Assembly (NCBI RefSeq): GCF_021390395.1
Contig: NZ_JAJUWT010000032.1
Coordinates: 28,590 to 92,589 of the forward strand
Length of the DNA: 64,000 nucleotides
Origin: Saccharothrix sp. S26
Lineage (GTDB): Bacteria; Actinomycetota; Actinomycetes; Mycobacteriales; Pseudonocardiaceae
Direction: 5' to 3'
The notes under the pieces are model-generated. The model worked only from the letters and a program-made list of their open reading frames with translations, was not told the DNA's origin and did not search any database. Below are positions 32,494 through 40,397 of the stretch, one piece after another (within the stretch, counting starts at the first letter, position 1; each line of letters opens with the position of its first letter). The translations under genes and the position numbers were made by a program.

Positions 32494-33930
32494 ATGGCTC
32501 GACGGGCTTGGGTTGCTGCGACGCTCGCCGCCGCGTTGGCGTTGACCGGGTGCACCCAGACGGTGAGCGGGTTGGGGCGGCCGGAACGGCCCGACGCCAC
32601 CAAGGTCGCCGGGCTGGAGATCACCACGGGCGAGAGCGGCGCGAAGCCGGGCGTGCCCGACGCGGACCTCCAGGTGGAGAACGGCGACGGCGGCGAGATG
32701 GACCGGCTGGCCATCAACACGCTGGCCGACGTCGAGGAGTACTGGACCGAGCAGTTGCCCGCCCGGTTCGGCAAGCCGTTCGAGCCGGTCAAGCGGCTGG
32801 TGTCCTACGACTCCAACGGCAAGGGCGTCGAGATCTGCCGCACCAACACCGCGGGCGTGGCCAACGCGTTCTACTGCTCGTTGGACGACTCGATCGCCTG
32901 GGACCGCGGCGAGCTGCTGCCGATGCTGGACGACGCGTTCGGGCCGATGTCGGTGGTGACCGTGCTGGCGCACGAGATGGGTCACGCCATCCAGTACAAG
33001 CTGGGCGACATCGGCGGGATCAACCAGGCCACGCCGTCGATCATCAAGGAGCAGCAGGCCGACTGCTACGCGGGCAACTTCTTCCGCTGGGTCGCCGAGG
33101 GCAAGTCCAAGCACTTCCGCATCTCGACCGGGCCGGGGCTGAACCAGGTGCTGGCGACGATGTTCTTCATCCGTGACGCGGCGGGCACGTCGGCCGACAA
33201 GCAGGGCGCGCACGGCAGCGCGTTCGACCGGGTGGCGGCGTTCCAGTTCGGGTTCGCCGGCGACCCCAAGCGGTGCGCGGAGATCGACGAGGCCGAGATC
33301 AAGGCGCGGATCACGCAGCAGAAGTTCGACTCCGACGACAAGGACACCGGGCAGGGCAAGGGCAACCTCAAGGTGGACGAGGAGCGCTCGCTCCAACTGC
33401 TGGAGGAGTCGCTGCGCAGGGCGTTCAAGGACGCCGCCGCCACCCCGCCCACGTTCACCACCAGCCAGGCCGCGGCGTGCACCGACGGCGGCGACACCTC
33501 ACCCGCCGCGTACTGCCCGTCGACCAACTCGATCTCCATCGACCTGCCCGACCTGGTGAAGATCGGCACGCCGCCGAAGCGCGGGCAGAAGGGCGGGATC
33601 GGCGACTTCGCCGCGTTCGCCGAGATCGCCTCGCGGTTCGCGCTGTCCATCCAGAAGGCCACGGGCTACGGGCTGGAGGGCCCGGCGGCCGGTCTGCGCA
33701 CCGCGTGCCTGACCGGCGCGTGGGCCGGGACGACCACCCAGAACGGGGCCACGCTGCGCCTGTCGTCCGGTGACCTGGACGAGGCCGTGGCCGAGCTGCT
33801 GGCGGACAAGAGCCTGATCGCGGCGGACGTGAACGGGACCGTGGTGCCGTCCGGCTTCGCCCGCGTCGAGGCGTTCCGTGACGGCTTCTACCAGGGTGCG
33901 GGTCTGTGCACCCGGAAGTACGCCGGCTGA
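32494..33930 (+). CDS. Zinc-metallopeptidase-like lipoprotein (paralogue 2)
   Basis: 478 residues, same architecture as the preceding gene: a signal peptide ending in a good lipobox (LALTGC, Cys near residue 20), HEMGH near 167 and EQQADCYAG supplying the third zinc ligand, then a C-terminal domain with CPSTNSISIDLPDLVKI. Shared blocks (NAFYC, IAWDRGELLPML, GSAFDRVAAFQ, SSGDLDEAV) show a tandem duplication followed by strong divergence. An external protease or cell-envelope remodelling role is plausible but unproven. The 63-base gap allows co-transcription with paralogue 1. Confidence 0.82.
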   Translation: MARRAWVAATLAAALALTGCTQTVSGLGRPERPDATKVAGLEITTGESGAKPGVPDADLQVENGDGGEMDRLAINTLADVEEYWTEQLPARFGKPFEPVKRLVSYDSNGKGVEICRTNTAGVANAFYCSLDDSIAWDRGELLPMLDDAFGPMSVVTVLAHEMGHAIQYKLGDIGGINQATPSIIKEQQADCYAGNFFRWVAEGKSKHFRISTGPGLNQVLATMFFIRDAAGTSADKQGAHGSAFDRVAAFQFGFAGDPKRCAEIDEAEIKARITQQKFDSDDKDTGQGKGNLKVDEERSLQLLEESLRRAFKDAAATPPTFTTSQAAACTDGGDTSPAAYCPSTNSISIDLPDLVKIGTPPKRGQKGGIGDFAAFAEIASRFALSIQKATGYGLEGPAAGLRTACLTGAWAGTTTQNGATLRLSSGDLDEAVAELLADKSLIAADVNGTVVPSGFARVEAFRDGFYQGAGLCTRKYAG

Positions 33931-33937
33931 CCGCCGT

Positions 33938-35176
33938 TCACGCGGCGACCCCGACGAAAGCCGCGAGCTTGCGCAGATCGCCCTTCACCGACCGCCGTTC
34001 GCGTTTCAACATGCCGCGCAGCATCGAGTGGACGCGGCCGGTGAACAGGAGCTGTTCGGGCGCGGCGGCTTTCGCGAGGGCGAGCGCGTCCAGCGCTTCG
34101 CGGTCCTGTCGGCGCAGATAATGCGCCCAGGCGACCGTGATGAGATGCGAGGTCCGGCGTTCGGACAATTCCGGGGGTAGATTGTCGTACGGAACGCGGT
34201 CCGCCACCGAGATGGCCCGGCCGGGATCACCCAGTTCGAGCTCGAGCCAAACCCGGTGAATGGCGATGTTGGTCGGCCCGAACGCCAGCCAGAAATCGTT
34301 CCGGTCGCCTGTGTTCTCCGCGGCTCGTGAGGCTTCGCCCAAGTAGTCGTGCGCCGCGCGGTAATCGCCGAGCGTGGCCGCGCCGACCGCACCCTTCAGC
34401 ATCAGTGATCCGTACATGCTGTACGCCTGCGGGGTGTCCAGGTGCGGTCGAAGCGCGTCGGCGGCGGCGACAGGCGCGTCGGTCGACTCCGTGAGCCGCC
34501 CGGCGTGGCGCAGGACGACCGCCAGCCGCCACGCCCCACCCGCGATCAGGAGCCGGTCGTCCGACTTCTCGGCGGCGTGCATCGAACGCTCCGCCGCCAC
34601 CCAGGGCAGGTGCGGCTCACCCAGGCGGTCCAGCATCCCGGACGTGACCCGGTACACCAGTGCCTGCAGCTTCGCCGCTTCCCGCTGCCGGCTCCCGTCG
34701 CCGGCGTCGTGCACCAGGTGCCAGGCGTCCGCGATCATGTCCGGAACGAGCGGGGCCATGTCGGACCACCGTTCCGTTTGTGAGTGCAGGAACGCCTTCT
34801 CCACCCGGATGCGGAGGTGCTCCGGCGAGACGGGCTTCCGATCGGGAACGCCGAGCAGCGGGGAGATGCCGTTGTAGCGCAACATCGCGGCTTCGATCTC
34901 CGGCACGATTCCCGGTGCCGTGCCGAGTGAGTCCTTGCGCCTGGCCTTCACCCGGAATGGACCCGGCAGCAGGGCTGACGGCGGAATGCGCAAAGCCTCG
35001 GCCACCGCCACGATGGTGGACAGCTTGTCCACCTCGCGCTTGCCGTTCTCGATCTGCCTGAGCCACTCGGTGGTACAGCCACCGACCAAACCGCACAACA
35101 CTTCCTGCGTCATGCCCTGCCGCTTGCGGTAGTAAGCGATGCGCTCGCCCACCGTGGCCTCGATGTCCTCCCGCAC
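33938..35176 (-). CDS. XRE-family regulator with TPR-like sensor domain
   Basis: 412 residues. An N-terminal XRE helix-turn-helix (GERIAYYRKRQGMTQEVLCGLVGG, then WLRQIENGKREVDKLSTI) is followed by about 330 residues of helical repeats, the layout of actinomycete XRE-TPR regulators such as those that respond to peptides or nucleotides. It is divergent from a prim-pol-like gene and its small partner, which it probably controls. TACGCT six bases before the GTG (35183-35188) indicates a leaderless transcript. The 3' end is 7 bp from the convergent lipoprotein gene. Local GC is somewhat lower than the flanks. Confidence 0.83.
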   Translation of the reverse strand: MREDIEATVGERIAYYRKRQGMTQEVLCGLVGGCTTEWLRQIENGKREVDKLSTIVAVAEALRIPPSALLPGPFRVKARRKDSLGTAPGIVPEIEAAMLRYNGISPLLGVPDRKPVSPEHLRIRVEKAFLHSQTERWSDMAPLVPDMIADAWHLVHDAGDGSRQREAAKLQALVYRVTSGMLDRLGEPHLPWVAAERSMHAAEKSDDRLLIAGGAWRLAVVLRHAGRLTESTDAPVAAADALRPHLDTPQAYSMYGSLMLKGAVGAATLGDYRAAHDYLGEASRAAENTGDRNDFWLAFGPTNIAIHRVWLELELGDPGRAISVADRVPYDNLPPELSERRTSHLITVAWAHYLRRQDREALDALALAKAAAPEQLLFTGRVHSMLRGMLKRERRSVKGDLRKLAAFVGVAA

Positions 35177-35311
35177 AAGTCCAGCGTACCCACCTGAAAC
35201 GTGCGTCGACGCACCCCAACAGCGATTTGGGGTTGATCGCGGAAAGGACCTCTAGCGTCCCGGTGGGCGAACCGATGACGCCGATGATCGCGATGCGGAA
35301 GTGAGGTCCCC
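35177..35311. promoter_or_regulatory. Divergent region between XRE-TPR regulator and prim-pol-like gene
   Basis: 135 bases, AT-richer than average around 35219-35250. Holds the regulator's -10 (TACGCT, minus, 35183-35188) and a GGAAGTGAGG ribosome-binding stretch before the GTG at 35312. A GTGCGTCGACGCAC palindrome at 35201-35214 is a candidate operator for the XRE protein. Confidence 0.45.
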
Positions 35312-35884
35312 GTGCCGAGCAGCACACCGGACATCCGGCAGACCACCTTGCGAGCTGCCTTGGACTACGCCGCCCTTGGTTGGCCGGTCGTGCCGGGCGC
35401 CGTCTGGACTGGTGGGCACTTCGCCGACCCCGCCGACGGCGACTTCGTGCTCAACCCGTACCTCCGGCCGCTCGCGGAAGCGACCACCGATGCCGATCGG
35501 ATCCGGGAGTGGTGGTCGGCTCCGGGGTTGTTCGTGCCGAACATCCTCACCCCGGTCGGTTCGAGCCTTGGCGCTTTCACGGTCTTCGCGGCCTTGACCG
35601 AGGTCATCGCCCGGCATGCGTGGTTCGACACCGACCCGACGCCCGTCCTGGCGATCAAGGGCCTGCCGGTGGCGTACTTCCTCGTCGCACCACCGATTCC
35701 GGCGGTGCTGCTGAGCGACCGCGCGAGCGTGGTGGAGGCGGGCATGCCGCTGCCGTTGCCGCCGACGTCCATCGGGGGCACGGAGGTGTTCTGGTTGATC
35801 ACTCCCGAGGAAGCGGGCAACACGCTCCGGGCAGGCGACGACCTCGCCGACCTCATTCACCACTTGGAGAGGAAGACCGCGTGA
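35312..35884 (+). CDS. Degenerate bifunctional primase/polymerase (prim-pol) domain protein
   Basis: 190 residues. The N-terminus ALDYAALGWPVVPGAVW and the late LPPTSIGGTEVFWL block match the small actinobacterial proteins annotated as bifunctional DNA primase/polymerase. Where family members have an acidic strand after the PTG turn (of the FDALDV type), this protein reads TPVGSSLGAFTVFAALTE, so the catalytic aspartates appear lost. It is thus more likely a nucleotide- or DNA-binding relic than a polymerase. It overlaps the next gene by 4 bp (GTGA) and is divergent from the XRE-TPR regulator. The family call is from recall of sequence patterns and is moderate. Confidence 0.6.
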   Translation: MPSSTPDIRQTTLRAALDYAALGWPVVPGAVWTGGHFADPADGDFVLNPYLRPLAEATTDADRIREWWSAPGLFVPNILTPVGSSLGAFTVFAALTEVIARHAWFDTDPTPVLAIKGLPVAYFLVAPPIPAVLLSDRASVVEAGMPLPLPPTSIGGTEVFWLITPEEAGNTLRAGDDLADLIHHLERKTA

Positions 35885-36189
35885 GCGAGCCGACCCAGGT
35901 CCAGCGGACCGTCGACATCCGAGAGGTCTTCACGGCTTTGATGCACGAGGTGGCGAGGGAAGACATGCCCCGGTTGTTCGCCATCGTGGAGGAGTACGGC
36001 GAGGGCGAAGACGCGCGGGTCGCCGGTTACGGCTTGGCCTACGCCGACCGCGCCGAGTCCAACTCCGTGGAGGGCGGTTTCCGCCTCACGTCGGACTGCG
36101 CCGAGAACGCCCGGAAGTGGTACGAGATCAACACGGACGAGGCGGTGCGTCAGGTGCACCTGGTCTGGTTGGACGCGACCACGCCGTGA
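35881..36189 (+). CDS. Small acidic protein coupled to the prim-pol-like gene, unknown function
   Basis: 102 residues, no signal peptide or membrane segment. It mixes helices (REVFTALMHEVAREDMPRLF) with a strand-rich C-terminus (YGLAYADRAESNSVEGGF, then EAVRQVHLVWLDA). The GTG overlaps the upstream TGA, so it is translationally coupled to the prim-pol-like protein and is probably its partner. I do not recognise the family. It is followed by a strong bidirectional terminator. Confidence 0.65.
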   Translation: MSEPTQVQRTVDIREVFTALMHEVAREDMPRLFAIVEEYGEGEDARVAGYGLAYADRAESNSVEGGFRLTSDCAENARKWYEINTDEAVRQVHLVWLDATTP

Positions 36190-36216
36190 ACAGGGGCCCG
36201 ACCAGCGGGCCCCTGT
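36190..36216. terminator. Bidirectional terminator between convergent genes
   Basis: ACAGGGGCCC (36190-36199) pairs with GGGCCCCTGT (36207-36216), loop 7 bases, filling the gap between convergent genes ending at 36189 and 36226. Confidence 0.75.
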
Positions 36217-36225
36217 CGGACGTGC

Positions 36226-37209
36226 TCAGTAGAGGGCGCTGGCGAGGTTGCGGCGGGCTTTGGCGACCCGGTCGTCGTCCGGTGGGAAGAGTTCGAACAG
36301 GCCCACCAGGTGTTCGCGGACCCGGTCGCGGTCGTCGCCGAAGACGCGGCGGACCGTGTCGACCAGGCGCTTGAACGACTGCTCGACGTCGTTGGTCGCC
36401 AGCTCCAGGTCCGCAGCGGCCAGTTGGGCGTCCACGTCGTCGGGGTTGGCGTCGGCCTTGGCGATGGCGTCGGCGGGCACGGCCTCGGCGCGGGCGGTGA
36501 ACCGCACCTGCGCCAGGGCGGCCTTGGCCTCGGCGTTGGCCGGCTCGGCGGCCAGGATCGCCTGGTAGGCGGCCTCGGCGGCGGCGAAGTCGCCCTGCTC
36601 GAACGCCTCCTCCGCGGCCGTGAAGCGGGGGTCCTCCGGTTCGGCGGCGGGCTCGTCGCCGGACGCGGCGCGGTTGGCCTCCGCCGCCTTGATGCCCGGC
36701 AGGCGGTCGCGCAGGGCGTCCAGCAGGCGGGTGATCCACTGGCCGAGCTCGGCTTCCGGCAGGGGGCCCGCGAAGGCGTCGATCGGCTGGCCGCCGGCGA
36801 TCGCGACCACGGTCGGCACCGACTGCACGCCGAACACCTGGCCGATGCGCGGGCTGGCGTCCAGGTCGACCCTGGCCAGCAGCCAGGCGCCGCCGCCCGC
36901 CCGCGCCGCGCGCTCCAGCACGGGTGAGAGCTGGCCCGCCTCGGGGCTCCACGACGCGGTCAGCTCGACGACGACCGGGACGTCCAGGGAACGCTCGACG
37001 ACCGACTGGAACGTCGCCTCGGTGACGTCCAGCACCCACGGGCTCGGACCTGCGTCCGAACCGCCGCCGGAACCGGAGCCCGACGACGGGGGTGGGGTGG
37101 CGGCACGCTGCCTCGCGGCGTCGGCCCGGGCCTTCAGCGCGCCCAGGTCGACCGCCCCGGACAACGCGGCGGACAGTGCGGCGGTCTTTCGGGGGTCTGG
37201 CCTTGTCAC
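36226..37209 (-). CDS. Thioredoxin-fold TPR protein lacking the CxxC motif (CnoX/YbbN-like, Rv1324-like)
   Basis: 327 residues. A Ser/Gly-rich N-terminal linker (about 35-50) precedes a thioredoxin domain (DVTEATFQSVVERSLDVPVVVELTASWS to SVPTVVAIAGGQPI), then TPR-like helices (EAAEAAYQAILAAEPANAEAKAAL) to the end. At the redox site the sequence is SWSPEAGQL: both cysteines are missing, so it cannot act as a disulfide reductase. YbbN/CnoX proteins are holdase chaperones that hand clients to GroEL. In M. tuberculosis the counterpart Rv1324 lies near glgB/glgE. It overlaps the upstream gene by 4 bp. Confidence 0.85.
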   Translation of the reverse strand: MTRPDPRKTAALSAALSGAVDLGALKARADAARQRAATPPPSSGSGSGGGSDAGPSPWVLDVTEATFQSVVERSLDVPVVVELTASWSPEAGQLSPVLERAARAGGGAWLLARVDLDASPRIGQVFGVQSVPTVVAIAGGQPIDAFAGPLPEAELGQWITRLLDALRDRLPGIKAAEANRAASGDEPAAEPEDPRFTAAEEAFEQGDFAAAEAAYQAILAAEPANAEAKAALAQVRFTARAEAVPADAIAKADANPDDVDAQLAAADLELATNDVEQSFKRLVDTVRRVFGDDRDRVREHLVGLFELFPPDDDRVAKARRNLASALY

Positions 37210-38096
37210 GCTTCCATCCTGGCACGAGTGCGGCGGCCGGCCGCGCGCGGCTGGCCGCCGAGTCGCGCGACCGGGTCGATCGCCATCGGGTTGGTCCGCA
37301 TCGCCTCGTTCAGCCGTCCCAGGCGCAACGCGATCGGCGTCATCAGCTCGACGAACCGCGCGGTGCCCGCAGGGCCCAGCACGTCCCACGGGCGGGTGGC
37401 GGCCTCGTCGGTGCGGCGTTCGACGTCCTCGCGCAGCGCCCGACCGGCCGGGGTGAGGTCGCCGTCGAACAGCCCGCGCCCGGCCAGCGCCGCTTCGGCT
37501 TCCCGCCACTCGTCCTCCGACCAGCCGCGGGCGGTGCGCAGGTACGCCGGGTCCAGGCCGTTGTCGGCGCTGAACAGCACCAACGTCTCGCACGGGCCCA
37601 GGTCGGCGGCCACCAGCGCGGCGACGTGACCGTCACCCCGCGACTCGCGCAACGTCGTGCACGCCTGCCACAGCGCCAGGTGCGGCTCGTCGGGCACGGG
37701 CAGCGCGCGGTTCGCGGCGCCCAGCACCCGCCCGGCCACGGGCGCGGCCCGCGCCGCCCGGCCGGCCAGTTCGGCGGCCTCGGCGACGTCCACGCCCTCC
37801 AGCATCCGCCGCAACGCCCGGTCCACGCCTTCCAACCGCGCTTCGAGGAACCGGGCGGGGCTCGCCACGTCCCACGCGTCGGGCAGCGCGCGGGCCACCA
37901 TGCGCGGGTGGAAGCTGAAGAACGCGGCGGTCACGACCTCCGGCGAGGCCGCGCCCAGCGGGGCGGCGCGCTGGCCGAAGTAGCCCATCCAGCCGCCCTT
38001 GCAGCCCAGCACGTCGGTGACCGCCCGCGACTCGGGCGTGAAGTAGGTGACGTCGTGGTAGGTCTCGAAGCGCACCCACAGGTCTCGAGGCTCCAT
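37206..38096 (-). CDS. SCO6745-family helical protein
   Basis: 296 residues, soluble. The N-terminal block RFETYHDVTYFTPESRAV and the central LWQACTTLRESRGDGHVAALV with LTPAGRALREDVE near the C-terminus match the SCO6745 family, whose C-terminal half resembles a winged helix. Members are widespread in actinomycetes with no assigned biochemistry. It is coupled to the Trx-fold gene through a 4-bp overlap. TAAATT (38103-38108) six bases before the ATG supports a leaderless mRNA and this start. Confidence 0.8.
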   Translation of the reverse strand: MEPRDLWVRFETYHDVTYFTPESRAVTDVLGCKGGWMGYFGQRAAPLGAASPEVVTAAFFSFHPRMVARALPDAWDVASPARFLEARLEGVDRALRRMLEGVDVAEAAELAGRAARAAPVAGRVLGAANRALPVPDEPHLALWQACTTLRESRGDGHVAALVAADLGPCETLVLFSADNGLDPAYLRTARGWSEDEWREAEAALAGRGLFDGDLTPAGRALREDVERRTDEAATRPWDVLGPAGTARFVELMTPIALRLGRLNEAMRTNPMAIDPVARLGGQPRAAGRRTRARMEA

Positions 38097-38102
38097 GCCC
38101 GC

Positions 38103-38108
38103 AATTTA
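38103..38108 (-). promoter_or_regulatory. Leaderless -10 of the SCO6745-family/Trx operon
   Basis: TAAATT on the minus strand with a six-base gap to ATG 38096; one of the best matches in the window to the actinobacterial TANNNT element. Confidence 0.55.
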
Positions 38109-38118
38109 GTTGGACGTC

Positions 38119-38424
38119 CTACTGATTGTCGTCCCCCAGGTACTGCTCCAGCCGCTCCACCTTCGCGGTGAGCTGACCCGTCCAACCAGGACGGATGTCG
38201 GCCTTGAGCACGAGGCTGACCCGGGGCGCGCTCGCCCGCACGGCCTCCGTCGCCTTCTTCACCACCGCCATCACCTCGTCCCACTCGCCCTCCACCAGCG
38301 TGAACATGGCGTTGGTCTCGTTGGGCAGGCCGGACTCGCGGACCACCCGCACGGCCTCGGCGACGGCGCGCGCCACCCCGTCGGACTCCCCGCCGAGCGG
38401 GCTGACACTGAACGCGACGAGCAC
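38119..38424 (-). CDS. MTH1187/YqgV-family thiamine-binding protein
   Basis: 101 residues, ferredoxin-like fold of the DUF77 family: LVAFSVSPLGG, then VVRESGLPNETNAMFTLVEGEWDEVMAVVKKA and SLVLKADIRP. Family members bind thiamine (or a related pyrimidine) between subunits and are thought to act as thiamine sensors or carriers. AGGAGG precedes the GTG at 38424. It shares a divergent promoter region with the MarR gene. No thiamine biosynthesis gene is nearby. Confidence 0.87.
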   Translation of the reverse strand: MLVAFSVSPLGGESDGVARAVAEAVRVVRESGLPNETNAMFTLVEGEWDEVMAVVKKATEAVRASAPRVSLVLKADIRPGWTGQLTAKVERLEQYLGDDNQ

Positions 38425-38453
38425 TGCTGCCTCCTGGTCGGGGTACTCACTGG

Positions 38454-38459
38454 TAGCTT
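38454..38459 (+). promoter_or_regulatory. Leaderless -10 of the MarR gene
   Basis: TAGCTT, six bases before the ATG at 38466. Confidence 0.45.
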
Positions 38460-38465
38460 CGGCGC

Positions 38466-38969
38466 ATGACGTCCCAGCCGCTGCCGTTCGACCCCATCGC
38501 GCGCGCCGCCGAGCTGTGGGAGAAGCGGATCGGACCGTCGACGGCGATGGCGGCGGTCACCAGCGTCATGCGAGTACAGCAGATCATCCAGTCCGCCGTG
38601 GACGCCGCCCTCAAGCCGCACGGGCTGACGTTCGCGCGGTTCGAGGCGCTGGTGCTGCTGACGTTCGCCCGCACGGGCAGCCTGCCGATGCGGGTGATGG
38701 GCGAACGCCTCCAACTGCACCCGACGAGCGTGACGAACATCGTGGACCGGCTGGAAGCCGACGGACTCGTGCGCCGCAACCCCCACCCCACCGACCGGCG
38801 CACCACGCTCGTGGAGATCACCGAGGCCGGGCACGCCCGGCGCGAGGCGGCCACCGAAGCCGTGACGAGCGTCGAGTTCGGGTTGCGCGGGCTGACCGAC
38901 CGGCAGACCGAGCAGTTGACCGACCTGCTGGCGAAGGTCCGCCGCGCGGTCGGCGACTTCGAGGACTGA
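38466..38969 (+). CDS. MarR-family transcriptional regulator
   Basis: 167 residues. The winged helix is clear: LTFARFEALVLLTF, then MRVMGERLQLHPTSVTNIVDRLEADGLVRR as recognition helix and NPHPTDRRTTLVEITEAG as wing. The long N-terminal helix (AAVTSVMRVQQIIQSAVDAAL) forms the dimer interface. It may control the divergent thiamine-binding protein gene or itself; ligand unknown. There is no operon partner: the following APH-fold gene starts 42 bases downstream. Confidence 0.9.
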   Translation: MTSQPLPFDPIARAAELWEKRIGPSTAMAAVTSVMRVQQIIQSAVDAALKPHGLTFARFEALVLLTFARTGSLPMRVMGERLQLHPTSVTNIVDRLEADGLVRRNPHPTDRRTTLVEITEAGHARREAATEAVTSVEFGLRGLTDRQTEQLTDLLAKVRRAVGDFED

Positions 38970-39011
38970 ATTCGGTCGACAGGACGCCGCCGGCACGGCC
39001 ACCCTGCACCC

Positions 39012-40049
39012 GTGCGGGAGATCAGGGCTCTGGTGACGGTCGGCGGCCGGTACGTGGGAGCGGCGGAGCCGTTCACCGTCGACAGCCCCTGGTGGAACGA
39101 CGTCGAGCCGGTGACCACGCGGTTGGACGAGGTGCTCGGCGTGACGACGAGCGTGTTGCGGCTGGTCGGGACGACCACGCCGGCGATGCGCGACGGCGTG
39201 GTGACCTACCAGGTGGAGGCCGACCGGGTGCCCGAGCGGGGGTTGTCGGCCGACTCGCCGCCGCACGAGTTCCCCGATCACCCGTTGCGGCTGCCGTGGG
39301 CGCGGCCGGGTGGGCCGGCGGCGTTGGTGGCGTGGGCGCGGCGGCACGTCGACGTGACCGGGCCGCCCGTGCAGGTGAAGACGTGGAACCTGTCGTGCCT
39401 GTACCGGCTGCCGACGGCGGACGGGACCGTGTGGGCGAAGGCGACGCCGCCGTTCATGGCGGACGAGGCCGAGGTGATCCGGCTGGTGGCGTCGGTCGAC
39501 CCGTCGTTGGCGCCGCGGTTGATCGCGTCGGAGCCCGGTCGGGTGCTGCTCGCGGAGGCGTCCGGGGTGGACTGCTGGCAGCCCGGTTCGGACGTGGTCG
39601 AGCGGATCGTGCCGCGGTGGGTGGCGGTGCAGGCGGCGTTGGCCGGTGAGCCGCGGTTGCGGGTGCGCGGGGTGGGCGTGCCGGCTTTCGGGCTGCCGGA
39701 CACCGTGCTGCACGGCGACTTCCACCCGGGCAACTGGCGTTCCGGCGGTGTCGTGCTCGACTGGGGTGACGCGCACTGGGGGCACCCGGCGTTGGACGCG
39801 GCCCGGCTGATCGGGTTCGTCGCGCCGGAGTTCCGGCCGTCGGTCGAGCGCGTGTGGGTGGACGCGTGGTCGCGCCACTTCCCGTCGAGCGACCCGGCGA
39901 GCGCGCTGCGGCACGCCCGGCCGGCGTCACACCTCGTCGGCGCGGTGGTGTACCAGGAGTTCCTGGACAACATCGAGCCGAGCGAGCGCGTCTACCACCT
40001 CGGTGACCCGGAGGCGGAGCTGGAGCGCGCTCAGTCGTTGGCGGTCTGA
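39012..40049 (+). CDS. APH-fold phosphotransferase
   Basis: 345 residues. The C-terminal half has the aminoglycoside-phosphotransferase catalytic loop LHGDFHPGNW near residue 236 and the metal-binding VVLDWGDAHWGHPALDAARL, both intact. The first 110 residues are a divergent N-terminal domain without an obvious nucleotide Gly loop. The substrate could be a small alcohol or sugar; antibiotic resistance cannot be claimed from fold alone. It overlaps the convergent DUF3817 gene by 19 bp. Confidence 0.78.
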   Translation: MREIRALVTVGGRYVGAAEPFTVDSPWWNDVEPVTTRLDEVLGVTTSVLRLVGTTTPAMRDGVVTYQVEADRVPERGLSADSPPHEFPDHPLRLPWARPGGPAALVAWARRHVDVTGPPVQVKTWNLSCLYRLPTADGTVWAKATPPFMADEAEVIRLVASVDPSLAPRLIASEPGRVLLAEASGVDCWQPGSDVVERIVPRWVAVQAALAGEPRLRVRGVGVPAFGLPDTVLHGDFHPGNWRSGGVVLDWGDAHWGHPALDAARLIGFVAPEFRPSVERVWVDAWSRHFPSSDPASALRHARPASHLVGAVVYQEFLDNIEPSERVYHLGDPEAELERAQSLAV

Positions 40050-40351
40050 CCCTCGACCTCTTCGAGGCGACCGGTCTTGTTGGCCCAGCGCTCGAAGACG
40101 ACCGTGCCGAACGGCGGGATGCTCGCGACGAGGCCGAGGATGAGCGTCTTGCGGTCCCAGCGGTGCGCCAGCATCAACGTCACCAGGACGTAGCCGACGA
40201 AGATGGCGCCGTGGATCGGCCCGAAGACCTTCACGCCGATCTCGTTCCCCACCACGACGTACTTGAAGAACATGCCGATCAACAGACCGGCCCACGACAC
40301 CGCCTCGGCCAGGGCGAGCAGGCGAAACCGACCAACAGCGCTGCTGAACAT
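40031..40351 (-). CDS. DUF3817 integral membrane protein
   Basis: 106 residues with three hydrophobic segments (LLALAEAVSWAGLLIGMFF, IHGAIFVGYVLVTLMLA, LILGLVASIPPFGTVVFE), the DUF3817/YdzA-like layout in which FKYVV and PIHG are conserved. Function unknown. The ATG at 40351 is preferred to the one at 40360 because CACAAT (40359-40364) lies seven bases before it and overlaps the other. The 3' end overlaps the convergent phosphotransferase gene. Confidence 0.83.
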   Translation of the reverse strand: MFSSAVGRFRLLALAEAVSWAGLLIGMFFKYVVVGNEIGVKVFGPIHGAIFVGYVLVTLMLAHRWDRKTLILGLVASIPPFGTVVFERWANKTGRLEEVEGQTAND

Positions 40352-40397
40352 GCACCCCATTGTGCTTCGTGACCCCCCTCACCCCACCCCCACCCCC

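Noticed and set aside
39012..40049. APH-fold protein as an antibiotic-resistance gene
   Set aside because: Only the general catalytic loop is seen; the N-terminal domain is unlike known aminoglycoside kinases and there is no resistance context.
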